The notes under the pieces are model-generated. The model did no database searches. It was given only the letters and a program-made list of their open reading frames with translations, and was not told the origin of the DNA. A program made the position numbers and the translations under genes. From Paenibacillus sp. HW567 (GTDB lineage Bacteria > Bacillota > Bacilli > Paenibacillales > Paenibacillaceae), in contig NZ_KB910518.1 of assembly GCF_000374185.1 (NCBI RefSeq), positions 1,858,162 to 1,922,161 on the forward strand: DNA of 64,000 nucleotides, given 5' to 3'. Position 1 is the stretch's first letter. Each line of letters opens with the position of its first letter. Of the stretch, positions 36,149 through 44,538 are shown piece by piece.

Positions 36149-37738
36149 ATGAAATGGTACGCTAACATGAAGACAGCAACAAAAATCATTTCTGCGTTTC
36201 TAACCGTAGCTTTGATTCTGACAGGACTTGGAGTGTATTCAATCTTCACACTGCGTACGGCAAACTCGAATATGAAGGTGATGTACAGCAATAATCTGAT
36301 CTCGGTAAGAGATCTCTCCGCTGCCCAAATCAGCTATCAGAAAGCAAGGGTGTATCTGCGGGATCTGAATATTTCTACGGATGCTGCGGAAATCTCAGGA
36401 CTCAAAGAAGACATTGCTGCAGTCCGTCAGGATATTGAGATGAAAGTGAACAACTACCGGCCGCTTGCTACTACTGCGGAAGAACAGGATTTGCTGCGCG
36501 CCTTTGATGAAGATTACGGGAAATATAAGAAGCTTTTTGATCAAGGTCTTCTTCTGGCGGAGCAAGCGGGTACGGATGCTTATATCAAGTTTCAAAAAGG
36601 GGAGCTGTCGGCCCAGGGTGAGTTTGTTATCAAAGATATGACCGAACTGATTGGGGTTAATGTAAAGCTCGCGGAGGAGACCGACCGCCATTCCCAGGAT
36701 TCCTATTCTTCGGCGCTGATCATTACCCTCTCAACTGTTGTTGGCGCAGTCCTGATCAGTATTCTAATCGGCTATTTCATTGCCCGATCCATTTCAAGAC
36801 CGCTGCTGCAGATGCTCGGACTTGCTTCCGAGGTGGCGAACGGCAATTTGACGCAAAAATCAGAGATTTCCTCGAAGGATGAAGTTGGACAACTGGCTGC
36901 CGCACTGAACCGGATGGTTGACAACCTGAAGGATCTGATTAACGGCATCGTAATGAACTCTCAAAGTGTTGCCGCCTCCTCCCAGCAGATTTCGGCGAGC
37001 ACACAGGAGATTGCCAGTACGAGCACCAGCCAGTCGTCTGCAGCGGCAAGCATTACTGAGCTCTTCAAAGAGCTGTCTCTCGCGATCAACTCTGTAGCTG
37101 GAAGCGCGGAGGAAGCCGCCGACCTGTCCAATGATACGGTCAAGACTGCCCGTGAAGGCGGATATGTAGTTGAAGCTTCGCTTCAGGGCATGCAGGCAGT
37201 GAATCAGAAGATGAGCCAGCTTGAAGAGGATTCCCATAAAATTGGCGACATTATCGAGGTCATTGACGATATCGCCGAGCAGACCAATCTGCTGGCTCTG
37301 AACGCGGCGATTGAAGCTGCACGTGCCGGTGAGCAGGGCCGCGGCTTTGCGGTTGTTGCGGATGAGGTCCGTAAGCTGGCGGAACGCAGCAGTGACGCAA
37401 CGAAGGAAATTACGAAGATTATCAAGGCGATGCAGGAAAATACGAAGCAGAGCGTCCGGGCGGTTGGCGAAAGCGTGGAGCAATCCGCAATGACCAGCCA
37501 GGCGTTTGAGCAGATTATCAGCATGGTGAACAACTCCTCGCTCAAGGTCAATGAAATTGCTGCGGCCTGTGAAGAAGAATCGGCTCAGGCTGCCGAAGTG
37601 ATGAGCTCGGTGGAATCCATAGCAGCCTCAAGTGAGGAATCTGCTGCCGCTTCGGAGGAAACGGCGGCAACCTGCCAGGCCTTGGCGCAGCTCTCGGAAG
37701 AGTTGGCCCACTCCGCTGCGGCATTCAAGACCCATTAA
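36149..37738 (+). CDS. Methyl-accepting chemotaxis protein, 4HB sensor
   Basis: A 529-residue chemoreceptor. Membrane helix at ~10-32, a short ~150-residue four-helix-bundle type sensor, second membrane helix at ~185-207, HAMP ([20 protein letters not shown]), and a signalling domain with the hairpin tip [23 protein letters not shown] 36149 follows AGGGGGAA. It is the first gene of an operon with cheW and cheA, so it probably signals through those dedicated partners. Confidence 0.93.
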   Translation: MKWYANMKTATKIISAFLTVALILTGLGVYSIFTLRTANSNMKVMYSNNLISVRDLSAAQISYQKARVYLRDLNISTDAAEISGLKEDIAAVRQDIEMKVNNYRPLATTAEEQDLLRAFDEDYGKYKKLFDQGLLLAEQAGTDAYIKFQKGELSAQGEFVIKDMTELIGVNVKLAEETDRHSQDSYSSALIITLSTVVGAVLISILIGYFIARSISRPLLQMLGLASEVANGNLTQKSEISSKDEVGQLAAALNRMVDNLKDLINGIVMNSQSVAASSQQISASTQEIASTSTSQSSAAASITELFKELSLAINSVAGSAEEAADLSNDTVKTAREGGYVVEASLQGMQAVNQKMSQLEEDSHKIGDIIEVIDDIAEQTNLLALNAAIEAARAGEQGRGFAVVADEVRKLAERSSDATKEITKIIKAMQENTKQSVRAVGESVEQSAMTSQAFEQIISMVNNSSLKVNEIAAACEEESAQAAEVMSSVESIAASSEESAAASEETAATCQALAQLSEELAHSAAAFKTH

Positions 37739-37760
37739 TTCACAGATTGAAGGTGAAATC

Positions 37761-38186
37761 ATGTCCACGCTGCAAAAGGAACAATATATCGAGCTTGCCG
37801 TAGGCGCCGAAACCTGTGCGATTCGCATCGAAGAAATCCATGAAATTATCAAGATGCTCACCATTACGGATATCCCCTTCAGCAGGAGTGAAGTGAAGGG
37901 GGTAGTCAACCTTCGGGGCAAGGTAGTCTGCGTGATGAGCCTGCGCAATTTGCTGGGGATGCCCGATGAGCCTTACACCCGGGCTACGCGGATTATTGTA
38001 GTCCGCTTCCGGGATGAATTTGTGGGGTTAATTGTAGATAAGGTAAATAAGGTGACCACTTACGGTGAGATTCATCCTCCGTCAGCCGGGCATAGCCGCA
38101 GCCGGGAAGGTGTTTTTCTGGGGATTGGACAACGCGGCGACGGGCTGATCGGCATTCTGAAGCTGGAGGAAATACTCGGCGGTTAG
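37761..38186 (+). CDS. cheW: Chemotaxis coupling protein CheW
   Basis: A 141-residue single CheW domain that couples receptors to CheA. Visible marks are EIHEIIKMLTITDIPFS and VKGVVNLRGKVVCVMSLR, the usual NLRG motif. Start is ATG 37761 after GAAGGTGA; the frame is open further upstream inside the MCP gene, but without a matching site. 22 bp after the MCP gene and 16 bp before cheA. It is a paralogue rather than the CheW of the main flagellar cluster, judging by context. Confidence 0.92.
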   Translation: MSTLQKEQYIELAVGAETCAIRIEEIHEIIKMLTITDIPFSRSEVKGVVNLRGKVVCVMSLRNLLGMPDEPYTRATRIIVVRFRDEFVGLIVDKVNKVTTYGEIHPPSAGHSRSREGVFLGIGQRGDGLIGILKLEEILGG

Positions 38187-38202
38187 GAAGGAGAACAATA
38201 AG

Positions 38203-40194
38203 ATGATGGAGCTGTCAGCCTACCGCGATATTTTCATAGAGGAGCTGAACGACCAACTGGAGCGGATCGACCAATCCTTGATTGCCTTGGAGAATTCACC
38301 GACTCCAGAGCTGATTCAAACAATTTTCCGTGCTGCGCATACGATTAAGGGGTCATCCTCAACGATGGGCTTCCGAGAAATGAGCGATTTGACCCATGAA
38401 GTCGAGTATGCCCTGGAATGGGTACGGGAGAAGAAGCCGGAGATCACGGCGGTGTTGATTGATACTCTGTTTCGGGCACTGGATGCGATGAAGCTGCTGC
38501 GCAGCCAGTACATCAGTGGAGAAGCATTCTCGGACTGCCGTGACGTTGTGGCAGAGATCAAAGCTTTGCTCAACAAGCCTGAGCGTCAGGAGCCGGCCCC
38601 GCTGCAGGCTCTGACCGCAGCGGGGCTGCTCAAGGCCGAGGAGGCTGCTGCCGCTGGGCAACAGTTGCTCGCTGTCAGCATTACGCTGAAAGAAGATTGT
38701 CTGATGAAGGCGGCAAGACATTATATCCTGCTGCAGCGGATCGAGGATCTATGCGGCAGCATCATTGCCGTTACACTGTCTCCCGCCGCAGCTTCAGGTG
38801 CGGATGAGGATGAACGCTATGGCAGGTTTGCCGTTATAACGGCCACAGCCAAGGCGCCGCAGCTCGTGCAGGAGCTGCTTCGCAGTGACTCTGATATCCA
38901 GAGCGTGGATGTGACTCTGTACCAGCTTGAAGGCACTGCGGGGAGTGCAAGGGAGGCTGCCGATTCGGAAGCGGCAAAAGCCCCTCAGACTGTTACACAG
39001 TCCGAAGAACGGGGGAGAGCCAGCCATCCAACGGTCCGGGTCAACGTGGAGCGTCTCGATCATCTGATGAATCTGGTCGGTGAGCTGCTGATTGAGCAGA
39101 CATCCCTGGCGGATTTGAGTGCTGCCGGAATGCGTGACGATCCCGCCAGGGTTCTGCCGGGCATTGGCAGTGTGTCGGATCACATGGGCAGCCTGATCAA
39201 AGAATTGCAGGAAGGTGTAATGAAGACACGCATGCTGCCGATTGATCAGCTATTCAACCGCTTCCCCCGCCTGGTCAGAGATCTGGCCCAGAAGCTCGGC
39301 AAAGATATTGAGCTGCTGATACAGGGCGGTGAGACTGAGCTGGACCGGATGATTATTGAGGAATTAAGCGACCCGTTGATCCACCTGATCCGCAACAGCG
39401 CAGACCACGGCATTGAGAGTCCGGAAGTGCGGGCGGACTTGGGCAAGCCGGTGAAGGGAAGGATCACGCTTACCTCCTTCCACGAAGAGAACCATGTGGT
39501 TATCCGTCTGGAGGATGACGGGAAGGGCATTGACGCCGGCCGGATAAAGGCCTCCGCTCTGGGCAAAGGCATTATTACGGAAGAACAGGCCGGATATTTA
39601 ACTACCCAGGAAGCGGTTCATCTCATCTTCGAGCCTGGCTTCTCGACTGCTTCCGAGGTAAGCGACGTGTCCGGGCGCGGGGTCGGAATGGATATCGTGC
39701 GAAGTCAGATCGGCCGGCTGAACGGAATCATAGATATCGAAACAGAGCCGGGCACAGGTACGGTCTTCATCATCCGCCTGCCGCTCACTCTAGCCATTAT
39801 TAAGGGCCTGCTTGTGAGCGTCTCTGGCCGGGTGCTTATTCTCCCGATGTATAATGTAGCCGAAATTGTGCGGATTGCTCCCGAAGAGATTCAGACCGTC
39901 CAGGGGGCGCAAACGATTCTCAAGCATGGGCGGATTGTACCGCTCTCCTGGCTGGGGGATAAGCTGCATTACCCCCGGGTTACGCGCAGCTCCAAAACCA
40001 TTCCTCTGGTGATTGTCAGATCCGTTGACAAGATCGCAGCTTTTGCCGTAGATGAGATCATCGGCAACCAGGAGGTTGTCATCAAATCCCTGGGCGAATC
40101 TCTCGGGACAATGAACCATCTCTCCGGTGCGACAATTCTGGGCAATGGCCGGGTTGCCCTGATTCTGGATGCGTCTTACCTGGTAAGCCATTAG
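38203..40194 (+). CDS. cheA: Chemotaxis histidine kinase CheA
   Basis: A 663-residue CheA. P1 HPt domain with the phospho-His in RAAHTIKGSSSTMGF (about residue 46); a weakly conserved middle (~135-255) standing in for P2; P3 dimerisation helices (VNVERLDHLMNLVGELLIE); P4 ATPase (HLIRNSADHGIES, DDGKGID, GRGVGMDIV); and P5 regulatory domain. All kinase boxes are intact. ATG 38203 follows AAGGAGA. No cheY, cheB, cheR or cheD gene is in the operon, so the phosphoryl acceptor must be encoded elsewhere. Confidence 0.94.
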   Translation: MMELSAYRDIFIEELNDQLERIDQSLIALENSPTPELIQTIFRAAHTIKGSSSTMGFREMSDLTHEVEYALEWVREKKPEITAVLIDTLFRALDAMKLLRSQYISGEAFSDCRDVVAEIKALLNKPERQEPAPLQALTAAGLLKAEEAAAAGQQLLAVSITLKEDCLMKAARHYILLQRIEDLCGSIIAVTLSPAAASGADEDERYGRFAVITATAKAPQLVQELLRSDSDIQSVDVTLYQLEGTAGSAREAADSEAAKAPQTVTQSEERGRASHPTVRVNVERLDHLMNLVGELLIEQTSLADLSAAGMRDDPARVLPGIGSVSDHMGSLIKELQEGVMKTRMLPIDQLFNRFPRLVRDLAQKLGKDIELLIQGGETELDRMIIEELSDPLIHLIRNSADHGIESPEVRADLGKPVKGRITLTSFHEENHVVIRLEDDGKGIDAGRIKASALGKGIITEEQAGYLTTQEAVHLIFEPGFSTASEVSDVSGRGVGMDIVRSQIGRLNGIIDIETEPGTGTVFIIRLPLTLAIIKGLLVSVSGRVLILPMYNVAEIVRIAPEEIQTVQGAQTILKHGRIVPLSWLGDKLHYPRVTRSSKTIPLVIVRSVDKIAAFAVDEIIGNQEVVIKSLGESLGTMNHLSGATILGNGRVALILDASYLVSH

Positions 40195-40276
40195 CACCAT
40201 CGCTCGCAGTACGTGGTATAGAAACCGCAGCGATGGTGAAAAATATGGTAAGAAACACCAGGAAAGGGGTGGGATG

Positions 40277-40450
40277 ATGGATATTACACTGGGGTCAGAT
40301 GAAGTGATCAGCCGGATTCGGCAGCTTCAGTCGAGTGGGGGAACTGTGAATAAAAAGCAAGTCAAGCAGCAGGACCCCGAGCTCATGCGCAGTGCGCTGC
40401 ATTATTTCCCTAGCTGGGAGCATGCCTTGAAGAGCGCAGATCTTCTATAA
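40277..40450 (+). CDS. 57-residue protein resembling a homing-endonuclease-associated repeat
   Basis: Small gene 82 bp after cheA, starting at ATG 40277 (or 40274) behind GGAAAGGGG and ending just before a strong terminator. The product begins MDITLGSDEVISRIRQLQSS and ends FPSWEHALKSADLL. The pattern of an I-x-x-L helix, a turn, and a closing F-x-SWE-x-AL-x-x-A-x-L is like one unit of the HNH/homing-endonuclease-associated repeat, a small DNA-binding helical fold. Only one unit is present. Function unknown; its place at the end of a chemosensory operon suggests co-transcription. Confidence 0.6.
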   Translation: MDITLGSDEVISRIRQLQSSGGTVNKKQVKQQDPELMRSALHYFPSWEHALKSADLL

Positions 40451-40462
40451 TAGCCGCAACAC

Positions 40463-40516
40463 AAATAGCCGAAGGGACCACAGACAATTAACCTTGTGGT
40501 CCCCTCGGCTATTTCA
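40463..40516. terminator. Strong terminator hairpin
   Basis: AAATAGCCGA and GGGACCACA (40463-40482) pair with TGTGGTCCC and TCGGCTATTT (40495-40514). The A-rich left and T-rich right ends let it serve the chemosensory operon and the convergent gene at 40535. Confidence 0.8.
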
Positions 40517-40534
40517 ATGAACCGGCATATCCGG

Positions 40535-40942
40535 TCAGGCTTGTGATCCCCGCAAAACTCCAGTCTTGGGACAAAGGTATTGCTGGTCAATGGCCTTTTG
40601 GTTGAGTTGAAGCTCATTCATATAGACATTGATCTTGAGCTGCAGATTCTTCAGGATTTCCGACTGCATTTCATCAATCCGCTCCTCATCACAAAAGGCC
40701 GAACAGGCGAGAAAACCGTCCGTATAGGACTTGGTTTCATCAACGATGGTGTTCAGCTTTTCTTTGAAAATTCTTTTCACCGGGCCGTTCTCTGGCTTAA
40801 TCTCGTAATAACGGTTAGTCTCCAGAAGCAGCCGCCAGTGGCTGACTTTAAATTCATATTCATCTTTCTCTATTTCTGCGGATACTTTCACAATGCGGAT
40901 GTGACTGTTCGTGATGACTATGACCCTCCTGAATCCCTGCAT
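40535..40942 (-). CDS. Unknown protein, up to 135 residues
   Basis: No family recognised. The sequence is a mixed alpha/beta protein: strands VIVITNSHIRIVKVSAEIEK and WRLLLETNRYYEIK, then helices near RIDEMQSEILKNLQLKINV, and two cysteines. The only ATG (40942) has no ribosome binding site, whereas a perfect AGGAGG lies inside the frame, seven codons or so later, and is followed by no ATG, GTG or TTG at normal distance. A rare start (ATC or ATA) is possible, or the ATG is used weakly. Gene reality is supported by length, codon use and the shared terminator. Confidence 0.6.
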   Translation of the reverse strand: MQGFRRVIVITNSHIRIVKVSAEIEKDEYEFKVSHWRLLLETNRYYEIKPENGPVKRIFKEKLNTIVDETKSYTDGFLACSAFCDEERIDEMQSEILKNLQLKINVYMNELQLNQKAIDQQYLCPKTGVLRGSQA

Positions 40943-41000
40943 GACTGGGAATAAATTTCTGTTACACGGATTATGAGATTATAACATGTGAATATATCTT

Positions 41001-41030
41001 TTCCCACAGAAATTTTTGGTAGACTATAAT
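41001..41030 (+). promoter_or_regulatory. Possible sigma-A promoter
   Basis: TATAAT (41025-41030) with TTCCCA (41001-41006) 18 bases upstream, 57 bp before the gene at 41088. The -35 is a weak match. Confidence 0.35.
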
Positions 41031-41087
41031 AGAGTAAACTAATGCCATGTGATTAATATCAAATGCAGAAAGGGGGGAGTCCATAGA

Positions 41088-41606
41088 ATGAACATTGAAC
41101 ATAAGGTGCGTAAAAGGTGGTTCCGTATTTATGTGATTGTAATGACAACCGCAATTGCTGTCCTGCTGGTCCTGCTTGTGGTCTGGAAACCGGCGGCGGA
41201 CGGACAAGCAGCGGCAGAAGCAGAGGAGGCACAGGCGGCAACGAGTGCAGCAGCGGATGCAGTAGAAATCGAAGACAGCCCGGGTACTATCCCGCAGGAG
41301 GGTGTTTTATATATAAAAGAGGTCAGGCAGCAGGGAAGCAGCTTTGAAAATTACTTCACAGCGGTTCCAGACTACGGAACTGAGTTAAAGATTCACCTTA
41401 AAAACAACGGCGCCTCGGGCATCGCCATCTTCAATGTATACCGCGGGAGTCATGCATATGGATTCGTGGAAGTGAAGGCTGAACAAGAGCTGACAAGGAC
41501 GTTCCGAATGTCCGATGGCAGCGGGGTTTCCGGGGATTGGAAGGTCTATGCGACTACCCGGGATGGACATCGCATAGACATTAGCGCAGAGGCAGGACAG
41601 CACTGA
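41088..41606 (+). CDS. Single-pass membrane-anchored protein of unknown function
   Basis: A 172-residue protein with a basic N-terminus, one membrane helix (VIVMTTAIAVLLVLLVVW, about residues 15-33), an Ala/Glu-rich linker, and an extracellular beta-rich end of ~100 residues that looks like a jelly-roll or immunoglobulin-like fold (ELKIHLKNNGASGIAIFNVY). No family is assigned. ATG 41088 follows GAAAGGGGGGAG. It is 28 bp before the CPBP protease gene, so the two probably form an operon and the extracellular part could be a protease partner or substrate. Confidence 0.75.
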   Translation: MNIEHKVRKRWFRIYVIVMTTAIAVLLVLLVVWKPAADGQAAAEAEEAQAATSAAADAVEIEDSPGTIPQEGVLYIKEVRQQGSSFENYFTAVPDYGTELKIHLKNNGASGIAIFNVYRGSHAYGFVEVKAEQELTRTFRMSDGSGVSGDWKVYATTRDGHRIDISAEAGQH

Positions 41607-41634
41607 AACCAATCCAATAAAAAGGAGCAATAAA

Positions 41635-42393
41635 ATGAAAGAAAACACTGCAAAAGGGCATCCGGTATTATTTTCAATTATGCTGGGAGTTGTGCTGATC
41701 TTATTGGTCTCCGTGGCCTCCGCCGCCGCATCTATTATGGAGCTTGACGATACGGGGGTAAGGATTGCCCAGGCTTGTGCATTTTTCGTAATGGCAGTGA
41801 TCGTTAGTGTCTATATGACCCGAAAAGGCCGTTCCCTAGCCAGCTTCGGATTCAAAAAATTAAATCCGGCGAAGACGCAGCAGGTTTTGTATTATATTCC
41901 CTTGCTGATCATCGCTTTGTTCCAGCCGGCTATGAACGGTATCAACTTTGACCTGTCTGTAACCGAGGTTGTAAGTATTCTTCTGATGACGGTTCTGGTC
42001 GGCTTTACGGAAGAAACGATTTTTAGAGGAATCCTCCGGGAAAAGCTGCGGCTTAAGGGACCTGTGTTTTATATTGTTTTTTCATCTGTATTTTTTGGTA
42101 TCCTACATATGGCGAATGCGCTGAACGGAACCGAGTTTATACATATTTTACTGCAAGTGATCAACGCCCTGCTGCTGGGCTGTATGCTGGCGCTCTTGAT
42201 TGAAACCGCAGACAACATCATTCCTTTGATTGCGTTTCATTTTATCTATGACGCGCTGGCTATGGTCAGCAATGAAAATTTGGATCAGGAAATTCTGTTG
42301 GTATCGCTGCTGAATATTCTATATTTCCTGTATGGAATCTACTTAGTTGTTGTTCTGTTGCGCCGCAAGCAAAGCCATCATCTATCTGCATAA
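41635..42393 (+). CDS. CPBP-family intramembrane metalloprotease (Abi-type)
   Basis: A 252-residue protein with seven or eight membrane helices. The three motifs of the family are intact: EETIFRG (motif 1, catalytic Glu pair), FFGILHMAN (motif 2 His), and HFIYDALA (motif 3 His). CPBP proteases act in prenylated-protein processing, bacteriocin self-immunity and envelope stress. Target unknown. ATG 41635 follows AAAGGAGC. The gene ends 12 bp from the convergent serine hydrolase. Confidence 0.9.
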   Translation: MKENTAKGHPVLFSIMLGVVLILLVSVASAAASIMELDDTGVRIAQACAFFVMAVIVSVYMTRKGRSLASFGFKKLNPAKTQQVLYYIPLLIIALFQPAMNGINFDLSVTEVVSILLMTVLVGFTEETIFRGILREKLRLKGPVFYIVFSSVFFGILHMANALNGTEFIHILLQVINALLLGCMLALLIETADNIIPLIAFHFIYDALAMVSNENLDQEILLVSLLNILYFLYGIYLVVVLLRRKQSHHLSA

Positions 42394-42405
42394 GTCTGCG
42401 GACGT

Positions 42406-43353
42406 TCAAAGCCCGCTTGGAGCGGCAAGTGCAGGAGCAATAAGCTCACGGAACACTTCGGCCGGAGCGCTGCTCTTGCCCTGCTTGTCCTGTGTGAGGA
42501 CAACGACGGCTGCAAGCTCCGGCAGAACATAGACAAATTGGCCTCCGTAGCCCCGGGCGTAGTAATATTGCATCGCCGCCCCATCGCTTGAGGCCAGCGG
42601 ATAGGCATCCGTCCACCAATGCCAGCCGTACCCGCCTTGGTGGGGAGCGTCCACGGGAAGGGCAGCTTCCGTCGAACGGGCAACTTGCTCCCGCGAAATG
42701 ACCGGGTTGCCCTCCCAGACGCCTTGCTGCAAATAGAGCTGTCCGAATTTCAGCAGATCAGCGGGACGCAGCCGGAGTCCGAAGCCGCCGGTATGAATTC
42801 CTTGCGGATCTTGCTCCCATTCATAAGCTTCAATTCCAAGCGGTCCGAACAGATAACGCCCGGCATACTCCGCCGTTGTCATTCCCGAAGCCTGAACCAG
42901 AATGGCGGATAACAGTTGGGACACTCCAGAGTTGTATTCCATGCGCGTGCCGGGAGCATCGGCAAGCGGCTGCTCCAGTACATACTCCACCCAATTAGGG
43001 GATTTGGTCATTTTGGGAAAAGAATTCAGCCCGCCGAACTCGTTCCATTTGAACCCGGCTGACATGGTTAGCAGATGCTGAAGCGTAATCTCCTGCCTGC
43101 GCACATCCTTGCCCGCCTGTAGCTGCGGGAAGAATTGTGCTGCCGGAGCAGCGGGCTGCGGCAGCAGGCCTTGATCCATCGCGATGCAGATCAGCGCAGA
43201 GAGCACGCTTTTGGTGCAGGAATTGATCCTGGCAATCTCCTTCAGTGTGCGGTCATCCCGGTAATACTCGAACACAAGCCGGCCTTCGCGGCTAATTAGG
43301 CAGCTTCTCAAATTCAGCGGTGGAATGACTTCAGATAGTGCAGACAAATTCAT
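42406..43353 (-). CDS. Serine hydrolase, beta-lactamase class C-like
   Basis: A 315-residue enzyme of the beta-lactamase/DD-peptidase-like fold. The SxxK motif is in NSCTKSVLSALI, the Tyr motif in MEYNSG, and the region GYGWHWWTDA leads to a final YARGYGGQFVYV that replaces the KTG motif. No signal peptide is seen, so it may be a cytosolic esterase or a non-classical peptidase. ATG at 43353 follows GAAAGGACG. Confidence 0.85.
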   Translation of the reverse strand: MNLSALSEVIPPLNLRSCLISREGRLVFEYYRDDRTLKEIARINSCTKSVLSALICIAMDQGLLPQPAAPAAQFFPQLQAGKDVRRQEITLQHLLTMSAGFKWNEFGGLNSFPKMTKSPNWVEYVLEQPLADAPGTRMEYNSGVSQLLSAILVQASGMTTAEYAGRYLFGPLGIEAYEWEQDPQGIHTGGFGLRLRPADLLKFGQLYLQQGVWEGNPVISREQVARSTEAALPVDAPHQGGYGWHWWTDAYPLASSDGAAMQYYYARGYGGQFVYVLPELAAVVVLTQDKQGKSSAPAEVFRELIAPALAAPSGL

Positions 43354-43424
43354 GGGTCCCGTCCTTTCACGATGAAGTAGCAGATCCTAAGAATAACCCA
43401 TTACCCCTAAGTATATCCATAAAA

Positions 43425-43462
43425 AAAGTAAAAGCTGCCCTGTTCTCAAGGGCAGCTTTTTA
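43425..43462 (-). terminator. Terminator of the split-sigma operon
   Basis: AAGCTGCCCT (43432-43441) pairs with AGGGCAGCTT (43449-43458). On the minus strand it is followed by a T-rich run (the A-run at 43422-43433 on the plus strand), 80 bp past the gene ending at 43538. Confidence 0.75.
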
Positions 43463-43537
43463 TAATGAAATTATAGCCTCATTGTCAAAATTAAGATAGA
43501 TGATATGTACTGGACGGCCCGTCTTTGCTTATTAACC

Positions 43538-43756
43538 TTATAAATCCTGATGCACGATGTTGATGAGTTCAATCGTCAGGGTTTGAATCGCTTCTTCCCT
43601 GGGAAGCATAATAAATTTGGATAAATACTCGATGTCTCCCGAGAAGAGGGTGAGGATATCCTCCATAGAGTCTTTGTCCCCGCTTTGCGCCTTTTTTACG
43701 GTTTCAACGAAGTGATGAGATATTCTTTCAGGATTTCTAAGCCCTTTCGTTTCCAT
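43538..43756 (-). CDS. RsoA-like protein (sigma region 2-type half)
   Basis: A 72-residue protein: VKKAQSGDKDSMEDILTLF, then DIEYLSKFIMLPREEAIQTL and ELINIV. This is the helical pattern of the helix-turn-helix/conjugative and RsoA-like family, equal to the N-terminal core-binding (region 2) part of a sigma factor. In B. subtilis the small protein RsoA works with SigO (YvrI), which has region 4, as a two-part sigma factor. Here the ATG at 43756 follows AGGGGG at ideal spacing and lies 61 bp inside the end of the upstream region-4 gene, so both are translated from one message. Confidence 0.65.
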   Translation of the reverse strand: METKGLRNPERISHHFVETVKKAQSGDKDSMEDILTLFSGDIEYLSKFIMLPREEAIQTLTIELINIVHQDL

Positions 43757-44058
43757 TTGCTTACCCCCTGTTGAGTCATGTGCAATTCCTTTGCCACTTC
43801 TTGCTCAGGTATTCCATCAATTACCGTCTTCTTAATTATGTACCTGCATTTCTCCCAAGGTAGCGTTTCCAGCAATTCGTCTACAAACAGCTCTGATATG
43901 ATCATGTTCTCAAAGCTGTTGTCATAGAACTGGTTGTCGTAAAGCTGGTTGCACTCTCTTATTTGTTGAATACGAGTCTTATACTGGATTCTCCATGCTG
44001 AGCGTTTCAATAACTTCCGACAGGTTTCTACTAGCTCGTCATCGCAGGTAATCATCAC
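43696..44058 (-). CDS. SigO-like sigma factor region 4 protein
   Basis: A 120-residue protein with a C-terminal helix-turn-helix like sigma region 4: VDELLETLPWEKCRYIIKK and then EQEVAKELHMTQQGVSKWKR, where the recognition helix is clear. The N-terminal ~50 residues are too short for region 2. Upstream of a region-2-like gene with the same strand and overlap, it matches the B. subtilis SigO-RsoA arrangement. ATG at 44058 follows GGGGGAG. The likely target promoters are unknown; the divergent genes at 44270 and 44539 are candidates. Confidence 0.7.
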   Translation of the reverse strand: MMITCDDELVETCRKLLKRSAWRIQYKTRIQQIRECNQLYDNQFYDNSFENMIISELFVDELLETLPWEKCRYIIKKTVIDGIPEQEVAKELHMTQQGVSKWKRKGLEILKEYLITSLKP

Positions 44059-44269
44059 TACTCCCCCATGTTCATTGTTGATTCGCTTAGATTGATCTCC
44101 TCATATAACAAGTAGAATATTCCATAGATTCCACAACTAGCAAAAACATAAATTTACATGATTTCTAAATATCTTCTCAAAGTTGTAAAAATACTCTCTC
44201 AAATACCATTAATTATGAAGAATCATGTTGTCTTAATGTCGATTTTATACCTACTAGGAGGGGATGGCG

Positions 44270-44401
44270 GTGAAGGAGGATTTTACACCCGAGATTTTGA
44301 ACACATTTTTGACCTTGGTAGTGATTGCGCGGCCGGGTCAGGCAGCAAAGTCTAACATTACCTGTACCAGACAGAAGGTCACGAAGCTTGAGCAGAGCTG
44401 A
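44270..44401 (+). CDS. Possible 43-residue protein in divergent leader region
   Basis: Small frame starting at GTG 44270, eight bases after AGGAGG (an in-frame ATG at 44264 is only two bases after it). Product: MKEDFTPEILNTFLTLVVIA then a basic tail ending KLEQS. One short hydrophobic helix. Lies between the split-sigma operon and the giant surface protein gene. In B. subtilis the SigO locus has a small YvrJ protein near by; similarity to that is not evident. The remaining 44059-44263 and 44402-44535 hold the divergent promoters but no clear consensus boxes. Confidence 0.4.
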   Translation: MKEDFTPEILNTFLTLVVIARPGQAAKSNITCTRQKVTKLEQS

Positions 44402-44538
44402 AACGAAAATCGGATATTACGTAAATCGCAACAAGCAGTTGTAAAAAGCCGCCCGGAGTTCCCTTTGATTATTAAAGGAGGGGCATGCTGTCGTAATCAT
44501 AGTTTTTGTTCATCACTAAAAAAGTAAGGGGATGCATG

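Noticed and set aside
44485-44496. Tiny MLS-stop frame after AAAGGAGGGG before the surface protein gene
   Set aside because: The site is only a few bases from the ATG and the frame has three codons; too little to call a leader peptide.
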